Part shown: positions 13,301 through 28,300 of the stretch, piece after piece
How positions within the stretch are numbered: position 1 is the stretch's first letter
How the letters are laid out: each line of letters starts with the position of its first letter
Source of the DNA: Phoronis australis
Lineage: Eukaryota > Phoronida > Phoronidae
Reading direction: 5' to 3'
DNA: 64,000 bases
Assembly: GCA_002633005.1 (NCBI GenBank)
Contig: NMRA01000057.1
Coordinates: 659,296-723,295, forward strand
Notes under the pieces: model-generated
What the model was told of the DNA's origin: nothing
What the model saw: only the letters and a program-made list of their open reading frames with translations
The model's database searches: none
Program-made: the position numbers and the translations under genes

Positions 13301-16300
13301 TACGCAACACTACCAGTTGGTACGCATAGAGTTTGTGGTTACATGATGTGTGCCTTGTCATGTGTGTTGAATTACTTATAGCCTGTTTCCAATTTCGCAC
13401 AATTTTGCAAACTGGTAGACAGTCATGTAAGAAAGTTTCTGTGTGTTTAGCATTATTCGGACTTTCAAAATTGAACTCCTGTTAGGCCCATATAAAACGT
13501 TGTTTATTCATTGGTATGTGTTGAAGGGTGAGTTAGTTAACTGTTACATGATGTAGGACATTGGTGTGAGTTCTATGATTAAAATTTAATTAAAATTGAA
13601 AAGGGTTAGAATTCAGAAATATATAGATAGCCCAGTTCTAACAGTACATGTAAAACAGACAAGAATCCCCTTTCCACAAATAATTTTTCAAACAAGAATA
13701 TTAATTTCATTAAATGCGCCCAAGTTTGACAGAAGTTATAAAAAATAAACTGTTCAAAGCTAAATCTTGTGTGACAAGATTGAGTTATGTGTTTATGGTT
13801 CGTCAATTCATGTTTGTACTCCATGTTGCTATTTTGTATTCAAGGAACATCCCGACGCGGTAGGTCTGATCTGTCGTGTGTAATAATTCTCTTGGTTGTA
13901 TTTCTAGCTCACCTGCAATATATACAGTCTCTGTCTATCTCTTTTACTCTTATCATTTGCATAATATTTACAATTTATCCTTTTTATTAACAATCATCTG
14001 AAAACGTATCGTTTTTAAAAAAGGTGTTAGTTATTTCATTTTTCTTGTTGCTCTTGTCCTCTCATAATGTTTTTGGAATATGTTGTGAACTACATTTAGT
14101 GTGTCTTCACTTGTTTGAATTATTCTCTTGTCTTACTCTGTCATTTCTAGCTGGATACAGTCTTACTCTGTCATTTATAAGAATAATAATAATGGCACCA
14201 TAGGTTTCATACCATGGTGGAGTTTTCTTTCTAGTTAATCTAACTGTTTTCAGGATTTCAGTGGTCTTTGAGACAAATTGATAAAATCCAAAGTTTGATG
14301 CTGCAATTAACAGAGTCTTCATAATTTGCTATAGGCTTAAATGAAAATTAATAAGCAAAATGCGGTGGTAAGCCAAAAATGTTGATTGTGTCAGAAACAT
14401 GAGGCTTCTTTCAATCTGTTAGAATACATCTCTTAGAACACCATATAAGTTAAGAACCGAGTATTATTTACGCTCTTACACAAGAACAGAGATGCTCCGG
14501 AAGTTAGATACAGATGACTGGAAATATGGCGAGGTCGCAATCTCGCCACAACGTGACACGTGTTGATCGCTATGAATGACTTTTGATCAGGGTTTGACCC
14601 GATCATGCAACAAGAAATCATGCAGGTCATATACAGTGACAAAATTGCGACCTTGCCAGACTACTGGTGCATCTTTATTCCAGTGTAATAGCTTACACAG
14701 TAAGCCTTTCTTAACTGATATGATGCATACTAGAGGTATGTTGTAATAAATCGAAGTAAGCTCCCATGGTCATTGATGGCCGGCAGGTGTTGAGGGTGTG
14801 CTATTTGAATGTTATTTCAGGTTACGAGGACACCTCCAGCGCCAAACTGAGGCGCAAAGAGCAGTACAGGAAGGACCTAGAGGCGCAGATGGCCGAGTTG
14901 GCCAGTACCAAGAGAATGTAAGTTATGTCTTGTTGTTGGCATTTTATAATAGACAACATTTACTATGTCTTTATTATAATGTGTTATTTGCGTTCATTTT
15001 GTCAACTTCGAGGGCTTAGCTGTGTTTTAGTCTGACTTCAATCCCAAATTCAGGTGTTAAGATTTATTTTACTTTAAAGTAAAAATCTGCCGAGATCAAA
15101 ATAATAAAAATAAATGTCAAAGTTTGTAATGAATGAAGTAGCCTCCGAACTAAATACTGATCTGTTCTTGACTCATGAATGTAATCACATATTATAGCGA
15201 AACCCCGACACTGATCCGTTAGTTAATCCATTCTTCCAAAGGTGGCACTGTGTGTGGCTTAAGTCAAAATAACCACCCTTTTGACGCCACCAGTCATTTT
15301 GGCTATGACGTCACAATGTAAGGAACTTCTTTCTTGGGACCAATCCACTGAAATCTTGGTGTTTTTCAAATGCACTATGTGTTGTCCTTCCCGTTATGCA
15401 AGGGCCATTCTGTTCCTTAATGATTTTCTCCCAAAATGGTGCATCTTTAGAGACTATGTCTTGCTTATATGAAACTTTGAAGACAGTAGAATGCTTTTCA
15501 TTTCTCATCCTGTTAAGGTGGCAGTAACCCTGTCTTCGGTCCGCTAAGAAATGAGCTTTTGATTTAAACCAATTACCACTATAGAATTGGTCTCCGCTTG
15601 TCTCTTATTCAGATGAGAAGGGATTTCTGGTCTTGCAAAGAACTCGCATTTCATTACTCCTTGAGATCGTGCTTGGAGTTTAAATTGACGCGCCGTGACG
15701 AGCCAAGTTACAGAGCCTGGTCTCAAGCAGTAACAAACTGTCGGTTTTTTAGAAGCCTGAAACCATCTCCAATTCGAATACAGTAATTCTCCACTTGTTT
15801 TATACAAAAAATAATTGTCAAAGTTGTCATTTTTCTATTTTTCTGCGCCAAATATTGGGAGCTTTACTAACTATTGACATTGAGACAAATTATTTGTTTT
15901 AGAAAAAAAATTGACAATGCATAATTTGTCTTACCGCCATGTTGTTCGCTGAATAAGTGATGAATTACCAAATTTAGTAATAACATTTGAGACCAATTTC
16001 ATAAAGACATGTGGTGTAAGTGGTCTTTATCAAAAGTTATTTGAAAATTTCTGTGATGGAAGGCCCCAGGTTAATGGCCACTTAGTGTTCAGGTGAAATG
16101 ACTTGCTCTAGGCACTATATTTCAATCATTTTTTTAAAAAAAGCACAATTTAGACATCGGTTCCTAAAATTGCAGTTATAATACGAATATGTATTATAAT
16201 CATTTTCTTTTTATTATGCTTGCTTCTGTCTGTGTTAGACTCAGGTAAATGTGTGTGTTTACTAGCCAGTCTGTTCACTGTTCTGTTCTGCTGCATTATA

Positions 16301-19300
16301 AAACTGACGAATTGTGCCGTCTTGCCGGGAATTCAATGCTAAGTGTTCTCTCAAAGTCAAAGACATTTTGATTTCGATCACGTGTCACAGTGGCTAAAAA
16401 ACTGGTGGCAACTTGTTCGTCACTCAGATGAGAAATGGTTTTTGGGTTTGGAAAAACTGTCAGCTCGTTATTGCTTGATGCCGTGCTTGACAAATGAAAT
16501 GACCTGCTGTGACATGTCAATGCTGGTTGAAGCTGAGATTTTTCCAAATTCAGAAATCTTGTAGGTTATGTAGGACCTTATTGATAAGTCTACGTTTAAT
16601 ATTCAAGTATCTGCAAAATTGTAGGTTTTAACTAAGTTTCAGACGTAAAATTACATAATTGTGATAAGAGAAAGTCTGTAGAATTTGAGTTTTGACATTT
16701 TACCAATAATTAGCTCATAACAATATCTTTTGCAGTAAAATTTTATAGCAAAAAAGAATAATGTACATTTGATTTCCTAGCAAAATAACGGTTAATGATA
16801 TCCAATTTTATTTGAAATAAGCATTTAAGGTGATATCTCAGAAAAATTGCTTCAGTTTTCTAAAATTAATATATATCATTTCTTTCTTGTTCATACAACA
16901 TTAGAGTTTTTCATTGAAATCACAAAAACAGTATTTTTTGGTAGACCATCATGCAGAAGTGGAACATTTTCAAAAAGAATTCCTAACAGCAATTTTGAAA
17001 TTCATGTACAAAGCATCTTTTTGGTATCTGAAAGTCTCATGAATCTGATCACCCATTTCAGATATGTGTTGTTTCGAATTTAAGGTCTTACATAACTTTA
17101 TTAATTAAAGTTGCTAACAAGTGGAAGCCAATCATGATAGGTGGTTTAAATTGAAAGTTGACACTTGTACGAAGCTTTCAATGCCTTCAAAAATTGTGTT
17201 ATGAAGTGGAATGCTTGGTCAAATAGTCCATTTTAGTTTCTGTATATTCTGTTCATGCAGCTGAATTCCCTTTTTGTTGAAACAGTTTTATGGATTTGCT
17301 GGTTACGTGGGTTTTAATCCTGGAAGTTATGTGGTGACTGCTTTAAAATGTGCTTGTAGTAACTAAGAGGTGTGGAATCAGGCCCTGGATGTACCCCTTA
17401 ACAGATAGCCCCAACCTTATGCAGTGGGTCATATTCTATAATATCTTTGCTTTGCCAAATATTGCGTAGTGTTGCTGCCTGTAACCAAATGTTTACGGTA
17501 ATTTGTAACTCCTAATTATTGTGAATGGTTATTTGTGTAATCTCCTTGATCCATATCCTGCCTGTTGTCTGTAGAGAACTCATCAAGTATAGAATCCACT
17601 TTCTTTATACAGCAAACGCTTATTGTATGTCAAGGTCAAACCATAAAATTTCATCACAGGTTGTGAGAAAGTCTGATATTGCTGGTACAAACTATCAAGC
17701 GAACTTTTGTCAGTGTCAGTCTTCCCCAATTAGTTAGTGAATACCAACTAAACGCCCTCTTTAACTGGAACTTCCTGGAATACCACAACACCTTCTGTAA
17801 TAATTATTTGTGGTATTTACCCACAATGCTGTGCATCCATGGGGTGCCTGTCCCCCTGTTGTGCACTACTGTCATGCTTAGCTCTCAAGTATTGAGATTA
17901 GTTACCATTTGTTGTTCTAATGCTAATTAGGTTTTACTGTTGCATGTTGTGTTGGAGTGCAGACATCAAAATATTTGAAAATTGCAGTGAGGGGAGATGA
18001 CTCATTCTTCGTTTGTCCAACTTAGCTTGCTTGTGTGTTAGCAGCACTGTCTTTTGAAAACTGGGTCAGTCATACAATGAGTTTTTCTACAAAAGGTACA
18101 CCAACTTGAAACCAGCATTTTTGAAGCTGCAAATTACCTAACAGTCATAGTATAATGACAGTTAAAACTTTGTAAACAACTGTAGAGCAACTCAAAGCAT
18201 AGCTGGTGTTATTCTTAAGCAATTTTGCATCATTCTTTGGTGCCCTCTCTTGTCAGGGAAAAGATCCGTGACCTCAGTGATGGTAGAGGTAGCACCCAGA
18301 CAGCTCAAGCTCCCCCTGCTGCGTCCCGCAGTGCCCCGACACCTGGGACAGGTGCACCTCCCCCTGTTGATCCATCAAGAAGTTACTACAATCCAGCCTA
18401 CCCACCAACAGCAGCTACTGCAGCAGTGCATGATGGGTAAGAATGGTGAACTGCCTGAAATAATTTGTGTTATTGCAGTTTATGTAAATGTTATGTCTTG
18501 TCTTGGCAACAATCTCCCCTGAAGAATATAATACGAATGTCTCTAAATGCAACGTGATTGTGATTGAATGTTCTTATGGTGTTAACGAATGGTTTATAAA
18601 CAGTCTGCAGAAGAAAATACCAGTCTGTTTTCAAGATTTTGCAGTACTTGAAATTAATGCCTGCTTTATGAAAAGCTTAATTTCATTCCAAAGCAGTTAA
18701 TCAATCTTGGTACGGTGCTAGTATTGTCCATATTTAACATTTTACTTTCTAACTAAAGCATTTCATCAGTGCTTATCTATTGTGAAATCACAGACAGTTC
18801 CACCTAATTGATAATGTAGCTACCACTCGGTAGTCTTGAAAATGGAATAATTACAAGAATAACTATAATTTGATTGTCAAAAGGTTAAACTGGTAATGGT
18901 TGTAATGTGCTACTAACTATGCATGCCTCATCACATTCAATTGATTCTTCAGGCCTCGTGGTATTCTAAACCGTGGATTTGATTTCCCGTATGGCCGACA
19001 GCCTCCCGGTGCCCCACAATCTCAGGCTAACCTTCTTCCAAACTCGTGAGTAGAGGAGTTTCTTTATAGCACCACAAATCTGCCTTCCATCAGAAACCAT
19101 CAGAAAAACCAATGTTGTATGTAGACCACTTATCGTTATGAAACTGATCTCAAAATCAATATTCAATTTTTTCCCTGGTCAAATTGCAGACAATTTCAGG
19201 GCTTTTAGAGAACTGTCAGTTTATTATTGCTTAAGACCAGGCTCTACTTGCTGGTATCATTTTATGCCCCAAGCATGGTCTCTAGGGATAGAAAACTACC

Positions 19301-22300
19301 AAGTTCTTTAGAAATTCAGAAATCTGTTCGTTCTTATCCTAGAAAGGGTCAAGATGAGACCAGTTTTTATCTGGAATGGGTCAAAATCAATGAACGTGGT
19401 TTTGTGGCCTTTGTAACTGTAGCTTTTGTTGTTGTACTAAGTTTCTATCTTGGTTTGATTATAAGTATCCCATATTGAACTATACAGTGTATACTGAGCA
19501 CTAGGAGTGAAGTTTGTGCCGGGTCTTGAATGTTTGGGTAAGATTAAATACGTGATAGGAACTTGATTTAGAGAGTAAAACAGTGTAAGAAGTTACTCAG
19601 TGACGTGTCATTATAGAGTAATTTAAAAATAAAGTTGATGAGATTTCTTCTTCAAAATCCAAAATAAAAATTACTGGGGAATTTTCAAATGATTTTTTTT
19701 ATTTTCCGTTTGGTTTTGTTTTGAATTTTCACTGTCTGTTACTTTAATGAGGTTCTGCAAAATTTTACAGAATTAGTCAGCTTTTTATGAAAACTGAACT
19801 GTATAATGGGCTGGATTATCACGGTATTCACAACTTATATCATTTATCGTCAATGTTGTTGTTATTATCCATAGGTTGTTATGACATTGAAAAATCTTTC
19901 AGACACAACGTGTCTTTAATCTCAGTTTGAGTTCAGGTTTTTATGAACTATATTTAGTACCAGTAAATTTAATGAAAAGCATTAAATTTATTTCTTTAAA
20001 TTTTTTATTCAATTTAAATTATTTTTCAATCAATCATAGGTAACTATTAACTGGTGATCTCATGATTCTGAAATCTGCCATAGTAATTCACTTTATATTA
20101 ATAAAAAATGTTGCCATGTTTAGGTTGGTGAATGGAGCGCCCCCTTCAGGTATTCCTCCTTTGGATCTCTACAGGAATCCCCTGGATGAGGCCTACTACT
20201 ACTATGCCACACGCAACCCGCTGGAGCCCGAGTTAGCAGGAGGTATGTGATGGCTGAATTTTTAATATGATATTCAGTTGTTAAGTAAACTGTAATTTCT
20301 AAATTCACTTAAATTTCAGTTTTTAGCCACAGCAGTGGTCAGTGAACTAATGGCCTCAAGGTGGCGCTGTTGCAGACTCTGCGCAATTCACTCTTGATGT
20401 TTGCTGGTCTAAATGTGTCGTTAGAGGTTGAAACAATTGTGCTGTGACTGGATTTGGATTAGGTAGAGTGATTCCTGAATTTATTTGTTGGCTGTTTGTA
20501 AGCAGAGCAGTGTATAATTCATGACAGTCTAGTATTTATTATAACGCGTTTCCTTAGTTCATGCAGTCCACATGGCTGGAGGTTATGTTGAAGGTAACTG
20601 TGTGTGTGTGTGTGCGTGCGTGCGTGCATACGGGAGGCTGAAAGATGCTGCAGCTCCTAATTATTTGTTTTAAAGCTTGTTTTTCACCTGTGAAACACAA
20701 TGTACACCAGGTCCCATTGTTATTAGACGCCATGTATCTAGCCAGGGCTGCGTTCTGCAGATGCGGGAATCTCAGAAATTCACGCAAGCTTGCGAGATAT
20801 TGCCATGCTTTACAAATGAAGCCTGTGTTCACATGTACTCTAGTTTTTCTCGTGAATGTTTTGTGTCTACGAAATGCAGCCCAGACTTATCACTCAATCA
20901 TGGAGGGGACGGGGAGGTTTGTGGCTCCTGTCAATATGTCGGCATGCACCTGCGGCTGTTCTTTGTAGCAAACAATACACCATTATGCGCCTTGAAGTTT
21001 TATTCAGCTAACAATAAGCAGTTAACCTGAGACGTGATATTTCTGAAAAGAACATTATGTCCCTACTGTTGTACACTCAAACTGTAGGCACCATAATGAG
21101 TGGTTGCTCTGTTCATAGGTCAAACCATTCCATCCAACTATGGTGCCCCTTCTGCTGTTAGACAAGATGTGGACGCGTCGCGCAGTAGAAGCAAAAGTAG
21201 GGTGAACTTTGATGACAGGTGAGTTTCGGGGATTGAATGTCTTTCTGATTGTATCTGAACAACCTTGCTCTTTAATATGAACACCAGGGGGCAGTGCTGA
21301 TAGTCACCAGGGTCCTGTTTCATGAAAAGTGACTTCTGTTAGAACTTAGGTCTTACACTCCACACAGTTATTACAGAAAATATTTAAACCTCCCTTGGAC
21401 ATAAGTCCAGAGTCTGGGAGAATACTTACATGTTCTAGTTAGAGAAAATTTCTGTATTTTCTAGCTTGTGATGTGTCGTACTTACTGGACTTAACCTTTT
21501 TCCAGTACTTGGGAACTGAACGTTTGAGACCAAATATCTGTCTTAAGTCTTATTTTAAGTCATTTCCATGAGACAGACCCCAGTTTCTGTATGATGATTG
21601 AATTCTTAATACTTGTTAATCCTGACCTTATTTGGGAAGGGTATGCCCAATCTATTTTTAATTTAACTCATTTTTTCGTCTTTGCTGTTGAGCATGAATG
21701 ATGATTATGAACACAATTTTAATTTCACAAAATAATTTTCAACTTCTGATCAATTTTTTTTATCCGCATTCTCTACTTTATCTTTAACCATGTCCGTGTC
21801 ATTATCAAGCATAAAACCGTGCACCTTGGTTTTGTTCGCAGTGCTAAACTGGTGAACATCTTCAATTGACACCAGTCTGTGCTTAATGTTCGTATCTCCC
21901 GACATTCACAGTCTCTCAACTTTACTTGCAGTCCACGGAGGGCACCTACTCGCAACCTGAACGAGTTTCCTTCAGAGGCGCAGCAGAGAAGTAGGTCAAG
22001 GTCGGAGAAGGAGCTATACCAGGCAGAACTGCAGAGACAGGTGTGTTGAATGTTACAAGAAGTGTGAGGCAGACGTATGCATTTTTATTGTGTATTGATT
22101 AGAATTGTAGCAAATTAGGTGGAACTTCCCACTGTGCTCGGAAAAAGACCTGGTCATTAGTAGCATTCCAAGCTGAACCAAATTAACTTCTCATGTTCCT
22201 GTATTGTGATTAGTTGTGGTTTTGATTAAAAATACACAAAGTTCCCCCCTCATTGACTGCATGACATTCTGATGAAGAGTGCAATGGTTTTTTCATAAAT

Positions 22301-25300
22301 GCAATGCTGTCTCAGCATTTCTTTCATCATGCAATGCTGCAGCAGTTCTTGTCTTACAAACGCACAATTCCTTTTTCTCATGAACATCCATTGCATCCAG
22401 TTGCAGTGCACGCTTTGGTTCAGTTTTGAGAATGTTGTTTTTTGTGTTATGTTTTCACAAGCCTACTGCTAATAAAATGAAAAGATCTGCCTGATGACGT
22501 TGTGATACATGAGAAAAGAAATCGATACAGTTTATAAGAAACAAACTAAGTTAAATCAAAGTGACGCAATAGCCTTATGCTCCCCTTCATAATTTTAAAA
22601 AATGTCTGGCAAAATAATCACAGTCTAGAAATATATTTTAGAAAGTATCTCATAAACAAGCAAACTTAGTATAATATTAATTTCTTAGAGAGACTTTGCA
22701 TTTTTGCTCATGTGAGATTTATTTTTCAAAATAGTTTTGTCGAGCGAGATCAATTTGAAGTCTTAGTCCAGTTTTCAGGAAACAGACCCTTGGTCATTAT
22801 TTTCATTGTATGATCTGTTGTCATTGCTATGTTGAAGATTGAAGAGCGTAAGAAAGCAAAGATGATTGAGAAACAGAAACAGGAGGAATATGACAGAAAG
22901 AAAGAGGACGAGATCGCCAACTACAACCCGTATGGTCGGGGAGGGGGCGGGGCACCTATCAAGGACAGAGGGGGCAATATCAAAGGTATGGGACCTCTGG
23001 GTTTCTACTGTATTTACCCAAAACACCAGAAATTTCACTGCGGCAATGCTGGTCACGTTTTACATGACGGTTTCTACGTTGTTCATTATGGCGTGTTGCA
23101 CAAGGTGGTATGATGCTAGAACTAAGAAAATTGGCGACTGAAGGTGAACTAATTACTCATAGGTGTGGTGTATATCGTTTGGGTCTTTTCTCGATTCACC
23201 TCACACACTTGTTGGTGTCTAACATGTTGTAAGGCAGTGCTTTAATTTAAACTGTCCCCTCAATAAATTTCAAATTTTACACCACTGTCTTGTTATAACA
23301 CAAAAAGAGACCTATAATAAATGCAGCTGATATTCATTTGCAGTTGTAGAGAATAATAACATCTTAAAATAATAAAGTTGACTTTCATTAAGGTTGACAA
23401 GAAAAAAATTAAGATTGACAAGTACGTAAATGCGACTATTCGACATGAAAAGCAAAAATTAGACGGATTTGTAAATAAATGACCCCCTCTTCATTTTTAG
23501 CTGACCTTCGTACGCTACGTCGGGAGAACGAAGACCCGGAAACTCCTCGCAAGAGACTGGAGGAGAGTAGACAACAGCCCTACCTCTCGCCCCGTGGCTA
23601 CGACACACCGGCGCCACCTACGGTGAAGGAGGAAGAAGGCTTTGCCAGGAAAGGCAATGGGTTCTTTGGGGAACCTCAGGTAGACGGTGTTTTGTTGTGT
23701 ATGTCAGATTTGGATTACCTTAAGATTGTTTTCAATTGGCAGTAATTGAAGACTAAGTTTTGTATGTGTCGGTAATCTTAGAAAAATTTGTACTTGGAAT
23801 ACCTGTAAGCATTTGTAGCAGAAACGTTATGCTGGAATGGATTTATTGAAAAGTGATTTAGGCAGACACAGTAGTAAACTTGAGCTTTTGGAAATGTGCC
23901 TTTTGGAATATTTTGTTTCAGTTGTTAGCTGGTTATAATTCACAGTCAGATCTGTCTTTTGAACAGGCTCATAACAAATATTTAGAACACTTGGAATTCA
24001 AGAACTTGCATTTTGCATTTTTATTATGAGTAAATGTGGTGCAGCAATGATTTTTACTCACTTTGCAGAATCTTGTTCACTTGCTTAATATGTAATAGTA
24101 GTGTTTATTGACAACTATTGTCAGTCACTGAGAATGACATGTGGGAAATTTCTTCTCACTATTGTTAATGCGTACCGTCCACTTAATACTTTGCAGTCAA
24201 CTGAGGAAAAAAGTGCTTCAGAAAAATACAAAGAGGAACTACAGAAACAGGTAATGCGATTTTTTGTGGTGTCGTAATTTCTGTTTTTACTATTTGTTCA
24301 GACTTCATGTGAAAGTCTAATCTGACTGATAGAATTTGGACTGTGACTGAAGTGTTACATACAGCTGATTTGAAAAATAGTACTATGGTGATTGATTTTA
24401 CACAGACATAATAACCAAAATTGTAATTTTTCTAATTTTCAGACGCTAAATTTACTGCAAATAACTGAAAATTTGTCACAAGTTGTTTTATGACCACTAC
24501 TCAGTACAGACCTTGCTAGCATAGTAGTCATAGACTAAAATTAATCTTAAATTTTGTGGAGAAAATTTGACTAATTACTATAAGTAGTGTTTCACTTGTT
24601 GGCTATAGTGTGTGCTAAATGTTATGTTAGTTTGTTTTTATTCTTGAATTTCACAGTGAAGCTATCAGGTAGCCACTATTATATTCAAAATTCGACAATT
24701 TTGAAATTTGACAAACTTGTGACTCACAAATTGTACGAGTCTTAATACCCAGTACATTTATTTGACAAAAGCCCAGTTCAATTCTGGTAAATTTTGACAA
24801 AATCTCGACAGGTTCATGCACTTTGTCGAAATGGCCATAGGTTAATTAATTAGTAAATCTATCCACAATTTAAAACAATGAGTGGTTGGCCACAATAATG
24901 TCACATTAAATGTCACCTTAAACTGTAGAATTATTTTTTGACGTAAGGTCAACTACACTACGTCTACTAAATGATTTTGGCAAGAAATGTGTCCCAAGTT
25001 TGGCAAAGTCTGATTGAAAATTTCTGTCGAAGTCTATCTAGTTTATTATGTAATGCTAATTGTGTTTTCCAATCATGGAATGAGGCTGAATGAACAGGGC
25101 TGAATGCAATCAAAATTATATCATCTGGTGTTTGTTTGTTCAGATTGAGGAGAAAAAGCGCAAGAAAGCTGAGGAAGACGCTAAGGTCAAAGCTGAAGAG
25201 GAAAAGGAGTTGAAGCGTATTGAGGAGGAACAGAGACGCATGAAGGAGGAGTATGAGGCTGAGCAGAAGAGACAAAGGGAAAAGGAAGAGGAGGTAGGGG

Positions 25301-28300
25301 GCGCTAGGCGCTAGAGGCATCTTGGGAGTAGGGGATAATAGAGGTGGCTTGAGAGTAGGGGATGCTAGAGGTGGCTTGAGAGTAGAAGGCATTTAATTTA
25401 TTTAATTGGCTTATTTGTGGAAGGCTTTACGTTTGTGGCTGGTTAGTTGTGGTGGCACGAATTGTGACTTGTAGGGGACTGTAAATGTAAGGTGGATTTT
25501 ATTTTATACACTATTGTATAAGTTGTGTCTTCCTTGTGAGGTATTCCTCTTATCAAAGAGAGCACAGATGGCATGGATTGAATGAATTCAACTGCTGCCC
25601 TCTAGGGGCAATAGGGGTAATTATGCATCTGATTTATATTAAAATCCATCGCGTCACTAATTAAAAATAGTCTGCAGTTACACTACGAAATTAGTAAAGT
25701 CATTGAATTTTAAGGACATTTTTAACATCCCATAATAATCATTGATTTCAAGTGATTTGTGAATGCAGTCATTAGAACCAGTCCTAATTATGACATCGAA
25801 AAATCATGTTGCTTATTAATTTATTGATCGTCATTCATCCTGGGTAAGTCTTGGATGGAAATGTTCTTAAAAGTCATGGATAAATCTTAAAGTCTAATCA
25901 CATTGGTGACCGTTTTCATGAATTTACTAATATTGTCGGTTAAGATACACTAGCCATTTTTATAACCCACTACATCAATAGTGTATGTCAACAGCAAGCT
26001 TTTGCCTTCCTTTCCATACATGTAACTGAGTGTGAAAATAGCGTTAATTGCCATAAGTCCCCTGGAATTTTTGTTATAATTGTAGTTCTGTGCAAGCCAT
26101 GTGTACATTTCCGAACACTGAAGCTTGAGTGTAATTGGGGAAAAATGGTTGAGTTTGTAGGGATTGAAGTAAACCTTTCATCAACTAATGATTTAGTTTC
26201 TGGGTTTTGTTGCTTGTTTATTAATGTGAAATTATTTAGAAACAAATTTGTCAAATGAACTCAAATGTTGCTTTTAATTTTATTTGGTAATAGGAAAGAA
26301 ATTATTGATCTGCAAACTCACAGTTGACTTAGAGGGATATTTCTTTCCTCACTGCCTGAACCCCAAACTACAAACCAGATTACCACAACAAACAAAGCAA
26401 TCTGTGTGCAGTAATGTGATGGACAGTGATTCTCATTGACAAGTCATAATGAGTGTCAAAATTCTGTGGAATTTTGGAGCTTGACCAACCCTTCCTTGAT
26501 TCTCAAATCAAATGTTATGTGTAATGGGCAGGCCTTTATGCAGCGTATGTCCTGGGCGTCTAAATGGACGCCCTAGCACTAATATGGATGGCCTGGCAAG
26601 GACACCCAATGTATCATTTGGACACCCACTATCAATAGGAACCTTTTAAGTTTGGACACACACATTGTAATGATTACTAGGAAGCCTCTGAAAACTCACA
26701 GTGGTGGCTCTTTTTTCAAAGCAGGAAGAAATATACAAGTATATACAAAGTATTAATGTTGATAGCATTGTAAAAACCTTGGTCTACGCAATTTTTGGTA
26801 AAAAAATCTGTGTGTTTGGGCGGATTTCTGGGGGTGGGGGGTTACGCGTCGGAATCATGGATGCCCTGGAATATTGGGAACCCCATTTTGGACACCCTAT
26901 TTTCAAAATCCTGGATAAAGGCCTGGTAATGGGCGTGACCTTTGTGGCATGAACTCGTCTGGTACAGGCATTGGACCACCGACAATCTATTTTCTTTCCT
27001 TTTAAACTCTCCCAAGATTGGAGTGCTATCAATAGGCGGTGATCTCTCACTTCATTTTGGTTGTGCTAAACTATATTAAATGTTTTCATGGTTATGAGGT
27101 AGGAAAGGCCCTTTTTGTCATAGACAAGAGTGTAACTTCTGCATTTAAGGGTACTTGGTTATTTTCTATGCTAAACAACATACGTGTGTTTTTTCATTAC
27201 CAGTACCATCTTTAAAACCTTTAGTATGATGGATTTTATGTTAGTATACATTTTGAGGCTGCTATAAAACTGTGGTATTTTGAAAAACATTGCCAGAGAC
27301 TTCATTTTGAATTCATTTCACAGATTTTTTGATGCACTTTGTTAAATATTTAGTGGTACGGATGATTCCTTTGCCATTTTTGACATGTAGTAACTTGGAC
27401 GTCAAGAAGTTTGATCTTTGTTGATGTCAATTACAATTATTTTTTATTCATTTTAGAATGAAATTTGTGAGCTTGTGTTAAGAACCTTGCTTTAAGCTTT
27501 TTAATGACCGGTCTTCTTTCTTTTAAGCTTTTCAATAACCACTCTTCTTAGATTTCACAGATGAAGCTCCTCTTTTCAGTGCAGGTCAGGTCGTTCCACT
27601 TGAATCTGTCTCCCCACATTTCCAAGCAGTCGTCATTTTGGTACCAGTTGTCTGGTTGTCCTAAAATGTTCAAAATATGGTGTTTGAGAAATGGTGATTT
27701 ATGTCAAATTTCAAGGATTGTTGTTCTTGCTTATTTGCCCCCCAAGGATCAAATTGTGCATAGTAAGGAAATAGATGCGGTAAACTGAATGAATTTTGTT
27801 GACCATGAGAATTCTCGTTCAGACTACTATTCGGTACAACTACGGCATTTCTTCACTCATTTTGCACAAACGTAACTGCCAAAATTGTTATTTTTCTATT
27901 GTTCAAAAATTGGTGCAAACTTTGGCAAATGCTGTTTTGAGACAACTGCACACTACCAAGAATTTAAAACGACCTTTCAAAATTTTGATTGAAACCACAA
28001 CCGAGCTTATATTCGGAAACTGTATGAAATAAACCCTTCTTTTTGAATTAAATGTTGTTGAATTTCACTAGTAAGAATTTTATTTGTCTATACATGTTTC
28101 ACATTCAGCAAACACATAAGGTGTTGTTGTGCTGATATGATACGTTGTCAACTAAGTCACTCAATAACTCATTATTTGATGATTCTCATTTGAGTGAAAT
28201 CACGATTCCAAAAATATTATATCTTGCTAAAATAAACAAAACTTTAGATCAAAACACATTACATACATACTTTAAAACAACCCTTTTGGAACATTTTCCA

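Noticed and set aside
20645-21030. Two overlapping plus-strand frames of about 107-117 residues
   Set aside because: Overlapping frames in an intron with no domain, and the sequence resembles dispersed repeat debris found in other introns.
24967-25392. 141-residue minus-strand frame rich in Leu
   Set aside because: Antisense of the Glu/Lys-rich CSPP1 exon 24 and the adjoining minisatellite.
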